From: Ascidia mentula
Lineage: Eukaryota; Chordata; Ascidiacea; Phlebobranchia; Ascidiidae
Reading direction: 5' to 3'
DNA: 64,000 nt
Assembly (NCBI GenBank): GCA_947561715.1
Contig: OX387198.1
Coordinates: 2,356,001-2,420,000, forward strand
The position numbers and the translations under genes were made by a program. Shown in pieces: positions 22,301-33,670 of the stretch. A model generated the notes under the pieces. That model was not told where the DNA came from. It saw only the letters and a list, made by a program, of their open reading frames with translations, and made no database searches. Positions within the stretch are counted from its first letter, which is position 1. The number at the start of each line of letters is the position of its first letter.

Positions 22301-24584
22301 AATTTAACGTTCTTTTGTTTCTTTGTTTTTTTTGCACATGAATCTTTATGTGACCCTACCTAGGCCTAATTCTTTTCATTTTTTTGAAAATCTGTAAAGT
22401 CTTGTACTGTATTTACTTGATTGTAAGCCACAGCTTGTAAAGTTTTTTAACCTACTGTTTCTGCGGTGATCAATCGAGGGCAGCTTATATTCGAGGGTGG
22501 CTGTGGCTCTGAGTTTCAATAAAATTCATGTTTAACTTGCTCTGCCTTACCAGTACGTTTTATCAAACACAGTTATCAGCGTACCTGACAATTTCAATGG
22601 ACAGATTTGTTGACAATTATTGTTATAGGGCACCTAAGGTTGCCTATGACATTAACATGTGGCATAAATTCGAAGGCGGCTTATATTAACTTTTGAACAC
22701 TGTCACAATTGAATAAATAAGGTTACACACTCTCAAGTTTATTTGCACTAGTTTTTTCACAAAATCACCAACTTGCTTAACACTAACATGACAAAAGTAT
22801 GAAAATATATTTTTGTAAAACCTATTCAAGGTATTGAAGAGCCTGCAACTACTCCTTATAGCCCAAGGTTCACTGAACTAATAAATAGTCAACAAGTATA
22901 TACTGGCAATATTATCCAGGGAGCAATACAACAAACAGGTAATTTCATTGTTTATTACAAGCCCATTGATTTACATAACACATATGCAAAGTTATATTTT
23001 TTAAAATTACAAAACATCACCAAGGGTGTAGCTTAGATTTATTTTTGTGTAATCACTTTCAAGGCACTGAACATCATCCAATCACCTCTTATGATGTAAC
23101 CCATGATCCTTTTTCAAGTGATGAACAGATAAATGCAGGAAAAGTTGTGCAGGGACGACAAAAGCAAACAGGTAATGAAAACAATTTGAAAAAACTGTAT
23201 CTGTTGTTGGTAACCCCTAGGAACAGACTGCTAGCACCCCCGTTTTGAAAACTACTAGTATTGAAGCATGAATAAGTTGTTATGTAAGAGGAATGTAGGA
23301 ATACCATTTAACAGAAATGCAACAATGTAAAATGCTTCAAAGGGAGCTGTTGAATATACAGTAGATACAACATTTTATAATTAAATACCACTGTATTTAA
23401 ATATATATGTGTAAACCAATGAGCAAGTACCAAAATCTTTCCAAAAACTTTCGGGAAAAATGAACATGTAGGACTTTCAAATATCACATATATCGTAGCA
23501 AAAACATACATGGTTTTACAGTACATTTGTTGTTTTATGACATCACAAATAACGGCATTGACGTGTATATTCTGTGATTTTTTACTAAATCTAATAAAAA
23601 TCCCTTTCTGATAAATTGTAAAACATTAAAAGTACGAAATCTTAAATTTATTTTTCCAATGTGTCCCCTTTTTTTTAAAAAAAATACACGTTTACCACTC
23701 TTTAGCGCCACCGAAAAAATTCCCCCGAAACACTGACACTTTGAATAGACCGCCAGGGTATGTGATGGTGGGAGGTTGGGTTTATTTATGTTTAAATTAA
23801 ATAAATTGTTTTTATTTCAGATGAAAACATCGATTCAAATTTTTTGATCCAAACTTACGTGAATTTGTTAAAAAAACAAAAATATTTTGAAGCAAATGAA
23901 ACAAGAAATCAACTTTCAAGGTCCCTTGAAGGTCGTGGGGAAACTGCGGAAGATTTGAGAACAACTGGACATGAAAAGAGATGGGAGGGAAAATATTTGG
24001 AATCGATTTCATTTTACGATGTTGCGTCTGAACTTTATGTCAAACGTGATGGAGATGAAGCGGCGGAAGGTGTGTGGAGTTGTGTTGCGGGTTTGAGTTG
24101 GACATGCGGAGATTTGATGAAAACATCGGATTCGAATCAAGAACTTGAAAACAAACAAATAATTAGTGATCATGTGATCCCACTGATGGAAACGATGAGA
24201 CTCAAAATACAAAATATTAAAAACGTGGAAGAAGATATCAGATGTCTAAGTGAAGCGTGGTGTTTGCACATGATTGAATGGAGTCAACTTTCAATCGGAG
24301 ATTATTCGTCGAGTGAATCAACAATTAAACTTGGACTTGAAATGATGAGGAAACAGTTTGGTGAAAACTCAGCAAAGCATGTAGTGTTCGGAGATTTGTT
24401 AAACAACCTTGGTCATGTTTGCATGGCAACAAATCGACTGAATGAAAGCGTGGATTTTTGTCGAAAAGCAATCCAAGCTTACAGAATGGCAACAGACATA
24501 ACTGAAGAGAGAAGGGAGAAGTGTATTGAAAAAAGTAAAAACAATTTAAGTGTTGTTCAATCAAAACTTGCACAAAGGACATAA
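16383..24584 (+). CDS. Gene 2: MADF-BESS-linker-TPR protein, 14 exons, intact
   Basis: Exons: 16383-16518, 17538-17697, 18083-18129, 18209-18303, 18358-18550, 19051-19134, 19628-19741, 20032-20151, 20462-20572, 21690-21815, 22138-22257, 22831-22938, 23064-23171 and 23821-24584. They sum to 762 codons with every junction in frame. Residues about 6-90 form a MADF domain (SPCLYDCKQKEYR, then CERRWKSLRDRF, then WEHYKDLHFL), known as a Myb-like DNA-binding fold. A KKR stretch sits near residue 135. Exon 5 has a BESS-like motif (LISEKLESMPTISAYIAIGE), a protein-interaction motif that often follows MADF. Residues about 211-507 are a Q/N/S/T-rich linker of phase-1 exons. Residues 508-761 are a TPR-like helical domain with GKYLESISFYDVASELY and LLNNLG..NRLNESVDF. 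A nuclear regulator binding a partner through the TPR is a fair inference; function is unknown. This copy retains the exon at 19628-19741 that is damaged in genes 1 and 4. The least certain junction is the donor at 18303/18304. Confidence 0.83.
20610..21340. repeat. Intronic dispersed repeat, gene 2 copy
   Basis: This corresponds to 6900-7640 of gene 1 and 52820-53540 of gene 4, with the CACTGTTCGACACGGGCGGCG core. It has no coding content. Confidence 0.4.
22385..22690. repeat. Intronic GGCAGCTTATATT repeat, gene 2 copy
   Basis: This is the same element as at 8590-8900 and 54575-54890, in the same intron, so it was inserted before the genes duplicated. Confidence 0.35.
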
Positions 24585-25672
24585 TTATGACATCACAAAC
24601 ACAAGATGTGTTTTTGTTAAATATGTTTGAATTTTGCATTGTTTACGTAATTTGTATCCAAATGGAAGTTAGCTACCATGCACTTAATGAATTTTGTGAT
24701 TATTATTTTCATGTTGTTAGTGATTTGTAGCTGATAATAAAGTAAATAAGTGATGTTGACTTTAAGATTAAGCTTTGGTAAAGTCAATGCAAGGTTTTGG
24801 GTAAAAATGCAGAATATTATATTTCAGCTTAAAAGAGAAACCAACTTTAGCCAAAGAAAATTAGTGTCCTGGTAAGAGTTTGCTTTAATCTTTAATGAAA
24901 GTGCGTAATACCATAAAAAAAAACTATTTAAGTATGAAAAACTTATCAGTATATTGGGTAATTCTGTTTGGTAAATACGTCATTCGCATGTGCCATAGTT
25001 TTTAACTAGCTTATTTCGCATAACTAGCTTTTAGCACATGCATTTGGTGCACCCAATAATAGGTATTATAAAAAAAACTTCAAACTGTGCAAAGTAATAC
25101 AATACAATGGCTAACCTCCTGCAAAGGACCAAATGTGGCACATTATGTCTTTGTATCTGGCCTGCTAGGAGTTTGTACAAATGAGACACTTTACAAACAA
25201 GGTTTATCCTGCAGTTTGATGCAATTTTTGTTCACGTCACTTACCTAGGCCACATTTTAAAGCATTGTTGTAAATAGGTTATAGTTTACCTCTAATTGTC
25301 CGCTTTTTAATGGTTACAAAAGCTGCAAGCCAAATTTTTGTTTATTTCTCATCTGGTAATAGAGAGTGCCTAACACTGCCAGGACAGATAAATGACAAAA
25401 TAAACCTTACCCACCATTCCACATGGACAAGACAAAAACTTTTCTATATGCTACACAACCAATAGTTCCAAATTACAACTGGTTACTATAGTCGATTCCG
25501 CTACGAATGCATGTTGATTAAAAGACTGCATTTCCATCATGGGTACTGCATATATCAACCCAACTTTTTGGAATGGGATATAATAAATCTACTGATATTA
25601 ATCAGAGACCTGTTGCTTCTGATCGATTACAAGAGATATTATATGTGTTGGTTAAACAAATACCTTTACATG
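24585..25672. repeat. Downstream block, partial copy after gene 2
   Basis: This matches the sequence after gene 1 up to about 25672 (TTGGTTAAACAAATACCT) and then ends. A separate short match follows: 25730-25840 resembles 43965-44070, including AAAATCTGCCATGCATTTGG. Confidence 0.75.
24736..24741 (+). promoter_or_regulatory. Poly(A) signal AATAAA, gene 2
   Basis: AATAAA lies about 150 bp after the gene 2 stop, in the context shared by all family members. Confidence 0.65.
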
Positions 25673-27355
25673 TTCTGTGCAAGTGTACACAGGATTTTCA
25701 GAGAATGTAAACGTGACGTAACTCTGCAGGTAAGTTTTGTTGACCCTTCGGACGCTCATGTTGGGTGGTGGATTTCAAAAGTTAACGATAAACTGTAGAT
25801 AAAATCTGCCATGCATTTGGGAACAACAGAGATTGAAGTTTGAGCTAACTTAACTAAAACATTTTGAAAAGCTCATTCATCTACACTACGAGAATAATAT
25901 TTATTAGAATGGTATGTACATTTGCTGCAGAATATCTCAAAAACGTTGACAATTCTATTTTTGTTGTAAAACTTGTTGTGACGCCATTCTCGATCGTCCC
26001 AAACTATACAAGTAACAATCAAAGCGTTTTTGAAATTTTCCACAATAAGCAAAATTATTACTTGTTTTAACTGATGGTTACATCGTACAAACAGTATCTG
26101 CAGACATGTTATAAAACTTGTTGCGTGACAACAAAAACAGTAAACAACAGTTAATAAATTAACAAACATTTGGTCAATAAAAAGAAGGTTAAAATGAACA
26201 CGAGAACAGTCTCAAATACAGCATGCATGTGAAAGCATTCACACAATTTGTTTGGTGGTGGTTCAAGAAAACAGAAAACTTATTTTGCGACTGAATTTAA
26301 TGAAAACAAAAATCATGGGATTATTTTGAAGCAAAAGTTTGAAAAACCGCAGGGAAATCCAATTTGGCCCAAAAAAATAATTTGGCAGGGTTCCTTAGGT
26401 CTTTAAAAAACTGCATTGATGCCAACTATGGCTGTTTTGTTGGAAGGCCTTGCTTATTTGCATACACCAAACTCAGTTAGGTTATGTACAGATTTAGGTC
26501 AGCCATGGAAAAGTTGAACTGTTTGTCTAAAATTGTAATCAAAGTGCATTTCTGCAAAGCCCGGATTTCACAAGTGATCCAAGATGTACAAGAATATAAC
26601 GAGTATAAATACACAAATTATTCATTTCACTTTTTTGTTGATTCTTTAGGAACCATTTCCTTTGATTGGACATAAGTTAAAAAAATACAATCTATTGCCA
26701 ACATAGTTCATTAATTTTAAAAACATTTTTTTCAGGTTTCTTATTTTTTACACTAAATCATACTTCATCAAGTTTTAATTAATAAACATGAAAATGAATA
26801 TGACAGATACACACCCAACATATTTCAACATTTCTGTACACATTTGTGCAAAAAAATCAATGCTGATAAAATGAAGGTGTTAATGTAAATGTCATCAATT
26901 AAACATTATTTATACATTGGGAAAAATTGCTGTTCAAAAATGGTATTTCAAAGTTAGTGACATATGACAGGAAAAATGTGATTCATGAATAAACCAGTAT
27001 CACAATATTTCCTGCTCCACTTAAGCACAAGCATTGGTTGATACAACTCCATGCATCGAGTTTGGACCAACCTCTACCTAATATTTAATTTTCTTTAAGT
27101 TAAGCTGCAAAAAGCCAGGACCATTGACTACACATACATATTGGAATATATGTCTACACAAAATCAAAGAGTATGTACAAATAAAATTGCACAGTTTCGT
27201 CAGATGAGAAAGGTCTCTATTATTGCAGAAATTGCAGAAAGATGTAATCCATGGATACTGGTGAAATTAACACTGTATGTCAGGGTGTTGAAGCCACATA
27301 CTGTTACCATTGTGTACAATTGTATATGAACTGAGCAAGTCAAAGGTGAAGAGTG
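25673..27355. other. Gap between gene 2 and the SNAP-25 locus
   Basis: This AT-rich stretch is probably the 3' UTR or flank of the minus-strand SNAP-25-like gene. I see no coding exon or clear repeat other than the short duplicated piece at 25730-25840. Confidence 0.4.
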
Positions 27356-28626
27356 TCAATTTTTCAGAATTTTGGTCGCGCGTTCGTTGGCTTGACTAAT
27401 TCTCATGTTGTTCGATTCAGCCTGCATTAAAAATGAAGATATTGTTGTACGACAGAAGTGCATTTTGTATGTGACTGCTGCAGACGATTCAATAAAAGAC
27501 ATACAATCAATGTGACAGTAGTATAGGGTTACAAATGCTTGCACAACACAGACACAAATGCCTTTTTAAACTGCCAGACCAAACACATAATACAAATCCT
27601 ACACACATTTATCAACACTTTATGCAAAACCAAACAACCATTTGCCCCTGAATACAATTATATCCTGTATAGAAAACCAAACAAACAATTATATCAAAGT
27701 GATCGTAATCAAAAAAAAAGAAAAAAGTATGCAGATTATTTGTATAAGAAGTGCCAGAAAAATAGGAACCTTAATATTTAAATCAGAAGGGAAAAACCAA
27801 ACACCTACCTTAGTGTTTATTCTGTCAATCTGTTGGTTCTGAGAGTTAATTTCGTTGCCCATGTCGATAGCCATGTGTTTGAGATTTCCAAGGACTCCGG
27901 CAACTTGGCCGAGGTTTTCTTCCATCTCATCTTCTCTTGCATCGTTGGTGACTCTGCATTCATCGCATACATATCATATTGATGAATGTTCATAACCAGC
28001 AAACCAGGTATAATTTTTTTTAAACATTTATACCTACAGGTTGGATCATTTTGTATACGGGTGAAAGTTTACACAAAAAGTTTATGGGAAAATGATTAGG
28101 GAATAGTTAGTAGCTAAGGATATTGTCATGTGTGTTTCAGACCCTATATTTTCACCTGATTGAATTTGAATTTTTATTAAGCCAATGTTTCCCGATTTCA
28201 GGACAGTTTGGTGAAAGTATTCATGAAAAATTTATACAGACACTTTTCAACGTGTGTAGTCGTTTTTCGCACCCAACATTTTTATTTAATTGCTTATTGA
28301 CCAATTTTAACGTTTTCAGAGTTTCCTCTAACTGTAGTAGATATGGCCTGACACTGTGACACATGTAAACAGATGAAACATCTTAAATCCCAATTGTTTC
28401 GAAAGTACAAAGTAAAATAAACTGAAATTCAATGCAGGAGTTTCAAAGGTGATTAAGGCCAGTTTTAAGGTCATAATTATATTTTTACCTCTGTATGTAA
28501 GCGCCCCCAACTTGTGCTTGTTCTCGTGGGTCTTGTACACGTTGAGGTTGGTTGCTAACCACCTTTCCATCTTCGTTCGATTGCCATGTTTTCTTGTATT
28601 CGTCACCTTTCTCAAAGTTCTTCGCC
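27356..28626 (-). CDS. SNAP25: SNAP-25-like t-SNARE, last three coding exons
   Basis: Minus-strand exons: about 28626-28489, 27953-27809 and 27421-27356 (stop TGA). They read [20 protein letters not shown], then [20 protein letters not shown] and [24 protein letters not shown], then [21 protein letters not shown]. This is the C-terminal SNARE helix of the SNAP-25/23 family, with the zero-layer glutamine context kept. The family supplies two Qbc helices to the fusion complex with syntaxin and synaptobrevin at the plasma membrane. Phases fit (AG|A, then AAG|GCT). The introns before VTNDARE and before AESN appear to be at the same places as in vertebrate SNAP25. The N-terminal SNARE helix and the palmitoylated cysteine cluster should lie at higher coordinates, but I could not find them up to gene 3. 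The copy is therefore either 5'-truncated or has a distant 5' part. Confidence 0.88.
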
Positions 28627-30528
28627 CTTACAAAAATGTATTACTTTTAGGCTTGTTGATGTACGACTGTGGCAAAATATTGGGAAGCCAAGACACATCA
28701 ATTACGATGGGTGGCATTTTTTGAGTTGCCTTCTTCTATGGTGGACATATAAAGAACCTTGGTTACATTTTAAGTAAGGGTCAACAGACTTGTCGATCTA
28801 TAAAAGGAGTAGGTGACCATTAAAAGATTGGAGAACACAGGCCCTACTTATACTTGTAAGGCTCAGTTAACTTCTATCAAGCAGACAACTTTTATTAGTG
28901 TTTAGTGGGCTGCAGACAGGGGCACTGTTTCGACCTAATAGTTCTCATCAGTGCAGCTATTTTCATTTGGACTGCTGCCGTACGTTTCAGCCATCTTAAT
29001 AAACGATTGTTTACCTGATTGGTGTTGGATATACGGAGTTTACAGCAGAACACGCATTAAACGCAACAGTATCAACAGCAAGAACACGCAAGCAGACTTA
29101 TCTTCACTCTTCAGCACTGCAGGCGGCCGAAATGATTTGGTACGCTGCAGCGTTTACCACCTTTTTTAATTTCTTTTCGACTTCTTCACTGAACGATTAA
29201 TTTTATTTACAAATATTCCAATGTGTTATGCAGCAAATAATGCCTAAAGTGCCCACACAGCGAAGTACATACTCGGCTAGTAGAAATCATTGACAGCCCT
29301 GCCGCACCGACACCGACTTGATGGAATTCTTACAGATTGATGTGTTCCGTTTTATGAAGATGGAAAGCATGTTTATGGCTGGACATACAAAGGTCGACCC
29401 ACCTATGCTGTGGCCTTTTGTTTGTCCATAGACTTTGATTTTCAATTAAAGGTTATTTGCGCTGTTGTATAGCAAAGTGAATGTGATTTCGGGTTATATA
29501 TGTCATGGTTATGGCCATTGTGTATTAAAGATTCACTGTGAAGTCAACTACCATTCGAACAGCAAATATTGCTGAAATGTCCCACGGTTCGTCACGACTG
29601 CTTAAAGACGATACAGCGTCCGGATTCCTGTTAACTCTCTCGTTTTCTGTCCTCCCGGGGTGGAATTCGCTCCAATTTGAATACGAGGTACGGCTGCTGT
29701 GTGTGAGGCAAAGGATGTCGTCTTTGGAAAGTTACTTTTACGAATAGTATCGCCCAAACGTTCGTAAGTGATGTTAATGGCATGTCGCAAGTATTCTTGA
29801 GTTGATTCGCAAATTTTAATCTGTATCAATCTGCGCGACCCCTTAGTTGTTGCACTGATAAAAACAAATTATCTTTGTGCATTATGTCAGAGAATTTCTC
29901 CGAATAAATATCATCTGGAACGTTAACAGCTTGTTAGGGGTGAGCGCGTCATTTTTCACGAAAGTTGGGAACCTCTGTATTGGAATAACCACGTGTTTAT
30001 CCTGGGTCTTGTGGAGATAACAAGAGAAGGGCAGTAAAATAGTATTTATCTGGCAGTAACATTAATCGTCATGTTCCAGTGTGGGAAGCTGAACCAAGAA
30101 TTGTTGGTTTCGATTTAAACAAAATCAATAATTCAACAGTTTTGACGATTGAAAGTGTTGGTCTCGCGTCTTGGGTTCAATGCATGCTGGCGACACTAAT
30201 TTCTCTGTAAAATCGACGTTAAGTCAAGTGCAAAGACACTTCTTTTATAGTTTGTTTGTTATTTGCGACACTTGGATCAACAAATCATGCTGCGCGTAAT
30301 TTGCAACCTCTGGTTACTTCAAGGTCATGTGAATGTCACGCTCTGAGACTTTCGCGTGTTGCGTGTTTTTTATGTAATTAATGTTTTTTTACCATTGTAT
30401 AATTGCAATGACAAAATCGTGTTTTTTTATTTATGTGCACAAATTATTTCCTTCAGTACAATAACCAGTATCCTCTACTTTAATGTTTTAGCAGCAGGAA
30501 AGTGTTTTTAAAATAAAACAACATCTCG
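28627..30528. other. Gap between SNAP-25 exons and the 7TM gene
   Basis: I searched both strands for the missing SNAP-25 exons (KCCG and MDQIN-type segments) and found none. No repeat or other gene is clear. An acceptor-like TTTTAG at about 30485-30490 could end a 5' UTR intron of the 7TM gene. Confidence 0.4.
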
Positions 30529-31503
30529 ATGTTGCCCAAGTGCTGTGACCCTTTTGCTGACGTCACAAACTGCTCTGTTACGTTTTATCAACATCACAAT
30601 GGCTCACTTGATGATTTGAGCTACATCAGGAACAGCCGCGTACCTGTGATATTATTTTCCGCTGTCTCGTTCTACCTCCCAGCGGTGATTGTTTACCGCG
30701 AGTGCTTCCGCAAGAGGCGCAAGAGCAAACGCCTCTATCACCGCGTCGTGCCTGTGTCAATGCTTGCGGTCGCGCTCTATTCGGTTCTGACATTGTGTGA
30801 TCTATTTCTGGGACGCATTGGCTATGCGGGTTGCAACGCCCTCCACTGGTCGGCGACCGTGTTTTACAGCGGCGGAAGTTGCCTCGTGTACACCATCTTG
30901 TGGTCGAGGCAACGCAAATTCTACTCCGATCCCTTATTAAAGCATTCTGTGGGGAAGGTGTCGCGGACGCTCAGTTCGGCGGTGATTTTCTTCATCTACG
31001 CGCTGCTGATCGGTTCAGCATTTGCTTTCGAATTCACATACTGCCTTGTAAGCACGGCGGAAGGTTGCGTCGTGATATGGGAAACAGACCAGGGAGTTTT
31101 CTCTGTCGTTCCAGTAATTTTCGTCTTCATGAGCGTCTGTTTCCTATCCCAGTTCACTCTTCTCGCGCTGATAGCTTACCCGTTGGTCAGCGGCTCCAGC
31201 ACTCTGTGGCTCATTCTAGCGGCGGTTTGCAGGCCAGCTCGAACCGATATCGAGTCAATGTTGCGTCGGTTGCTGTACTGCACCATTTTCTGCATAGCAA
31301 CAACCCAAATTATCGGTGTTTTCGTAATTCTCGATGCCACGGGGGTCGTCCATATTTACTGGTCGTTGGCACTCCAGCTTGACCTTCTGTTGAACAACTT
31401 CGCTATCACATTTTCGTTTGCCGATTGGAGAGAGAGACTCCTGCCCGGTGTTAATTTCCGCGGAGAAGGAACCCCGAATACTACGGAGTCGATTCCACTG
31501 TAA
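30529..31503 (+). CDS. Intronless seven-transmembrane protein, 324 aa
   Basis: A single uninterrupted frame of 324 codons. Hydrophobic segments fall at about residues 38-56, 73-94, 104-125, 147-167, 189-216, 248-268 and 276-297, with basic loops after TM1 (RKRRKSKR) and TM3 (RQRK), as expected for cytosolic loops. The short N-terminus has two N-glycosylation sequons (N14-C-S, N24-G-S). C102 and C172 or C180 could form the usual extracellular disulphide. I see no clear DRY or NPxxY; TM7 has LLLNNFAITFSFADW. The layout is that of a GPCR-like receptor, but I recognise no family. The frame is visibly richer in G+C than the AT-rich neighbours and has no introns, so an origin by retroposition or membership of a lineage-specific intronless receptor group are both possible. 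The ATG is the first in frame after an AT-rich leader. Confidence 0.8.
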   Translation: MLPKCCDPFADVTNCSVTFYQHHNGSLDDLSYIRNSRVPVILFSAVSFYLPAVIVYRECFRKRRKSKRLYHRVVPVSMLAVALYSVLTLCDLFLGRIGYAGCNALHWSATVFYSGGSCLVYTILWSRQRKFYSDPLLKHSVGKVSRTLSSAVIFFIYALLIGSAFAFEFTYCLVSTAEGCVVIWETDQGVFSVVPVIFVFMSVCFLSQFTLLALIAYPLVSGSSTLWLILAAVCRPARTDIESMLRRLLYCTIFCIATTQIIGVFVILDATGVVHIYWSLALQLDLLLNNFAITFSFADWRERLLPGVNFRGEGTPNTTESIPL

Positions 31504-33400
31504 ACCATATCTTGTTTTATTGAATGTTACGCACTTAAATATGGTTTCATGTTAAATATGCTAGAACGATGGACAAAACTGATAGCAGAAACGTTGAAAC
31601 CTCATTTGTTGTTTTTTTAGTTTTGTCAGTTCCATTCCTCTGGCATTTTAAATATTGTTTCCTGTTAAGTTTTTTTTAACTGTGTCTTGTTCCAAACTTT
31701 TCCATTTTTCCTTTCGTTTTCTATTCTATTTTTCAGATAAAGCATTGCTTTATCTTGATTTGTGAGAAAACATATTGCAAAAGTGAGTAAATTGCACCCT
31801 GCATGTTGTTAGTTTGATTCCCACACCAAAAACCAGCTAAACTGAAAATTATTGACAGGGCTTCTGCAGCAGCCGAAGTTGAAAGACGTGAAAATTAACA
31901 CCTCTATGCTGTTTTAATAATTTTTAAGTGTGCAATTATTGCTGGTAAAATAACCTAAAATAAAATTTCCTGTCCTGTACGATTGCACGTCAGAGATTAT
32001 GTGTGCCTTATTACAAACGAAAAAAAAAGGGCAGTTTGTACAGTTATTAGGTTGTAGCGTTTATGCAAAATACTCCTTCAACTGTTTTCTACTTAAGGTT
32101 TCTCCAAAAACGTACAGACAAAACTAAATTACGTTTTGTGTCAAGCACTGTTCACTAGTTGAGCGAGACACGACGGGTTCTTGTAGAACAATTCTCGGTA
32201 ATTTTTTTTAATTTGATAATTTTATTTTCCCGTCGTGATAGCAGTCTATTTACGCCGTAAACATATGCAATGAACTGACGAGAACCGAACACCTTTGAAG
32301 GCGGTTATCGAGAAGGTGGAAGTTCCGCGCTTACCAAGACCCAAGTATACCGAGGCAGCATATTTTGCAACCGATCAACAACTTTCACGTTGGCTGCGAT
32401 TTGGCTGGGACTAGTGATGTGTTGCGCCGGATCCGGGTACCCGGACCCGCGGCCGGATATTGACCAATTTTCAATACCCGGACCCGGCCGGATAATACAC
32501 TTAATTTAACCGGATAGTTGGGAAAGCATTTTTGTCCTAAAAGCGGACAAACATTTCGCAAATTACTCGTTTTTGGGACCCAGTCTGTGATACTCGCCGA
32601 CATAAGATTTTTCTGTTATTTGTTATTAAGGTTTTTCGTGACGTGTTATACCATATTAATAAATGCCCACGTTTATTTGTTCCACTCATGACAGGCTAAC
32701 CTTAACATAGCATTCTGTTTGCCAATCAAACATTTTTGCCATAATACACGAATCGGTGTTAACAAACTGCCGGATCCAAATTATCCGGCCGGATTTGATT
32801 AATAACTATCCGGATCCGGCCGGGCCGGATAATTTGGAACTGGGAACATCACTAGCTGGGACTTGATACTTTTGTAATGGTAGCATAGATTCCAAATAAA
32901 CCTGTACAACGCTTTCTTTGCCCCCACCCAACTTTCACGCGCAACGCAGGAACACTGTTCTAATGACTGAATTAAATTCAACATCATAATGCAATGGTGA
33001 AATGACGTAATAAACGTGGCTAATGTGACGTAATAACCTGTGTTGGTTTAGCGGAGAATAAGAAATCAAAAGGGAAACGCAATGTTGATATATAGTAAAT
33101 GATCGACACAAGAAAAACTTTCTTCTGTTGATATGCTGGATTAAACAGCATTTGTCAAAGCAGCATGTAGGTCTAGTGTCTAACATTGCACCAAATAAAA
33201 CACTATTAGGCGCAAGACAATTTGGAGTAAACCCGCTATAGATATTGATTTAGCGATGGAGAAACACATACCGCTGTTGAACAAATAGCAAAACAAAAAA
33301 GGTTGAAAAAATTGCTGTTTACTGAGTCATCCACGGTGGTGAGGACGTAGCCTAGTAGCAAGCGTTGAAGCGTCAAAGCGTCGAATGACGACCCGGCCAA
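31504..33400. other. Gap between the 7TM gene and the gene 3 promoter
   Basis: Apart from the hAT MITE at 32412-32854, I see no coding exon or RNA gene here. Confidence 0.4.
32412..32854. mobile_element. hAT-type MITE with perfect 8-bp target duplication, 443 bp
   Basis: The element begins TAGTGATGT and ends ACATCACTA, perfect 9-bp terminal inverted repeats. It is flanked on both sides by GCTGGGAC (32404-32411 and 32855-32862), a perfect 8-bp target duplication typical of hAT. Just inside the ends are dense CCGGATCC/CCGG palindromic stretches that could fold into a hairpin. It has no coding capacity. The exact target duplication suggests a fairly young insertion. Confidence 0.9.
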
Positions 33401-33411
33401 CGTCCTATGGC

Positions 33412-33419
33412 TATAAATA
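33412..33419 (+). promoter_or_regulatory. Candidate TATA box upstream of gene 3
   Basis: TATAAATA sits in GGCTATAAATAACCGC about 250 bp before the gene 3 start codon, which leaves room for a 5' UTR. I did not find the same element before genes 1, 2 or 4. Confidence 0.4.
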
Positions 33420-33670
33420 ACCGCTAGTTCCCTTTCGAAACCAGACAGCGATGGAACACAGAAGGTAGTTTACCTCTCTCAGTCGGCAGAAGCAAGGTTT
33501 GAGGACCGACTTTTGAAAGAGAAGTAATGTATTAGAAATTGATTTATTTAATTTTGTATCAGGCCTACTACTGGCTGTCTGGCTCTATATATTTTTTCCA
33601 CATTTTACTTAACTATTTTGCCAGTAGCCTACTATGTAAAGTTTTCAAAAATACTGATTAGTAGTTTAAT

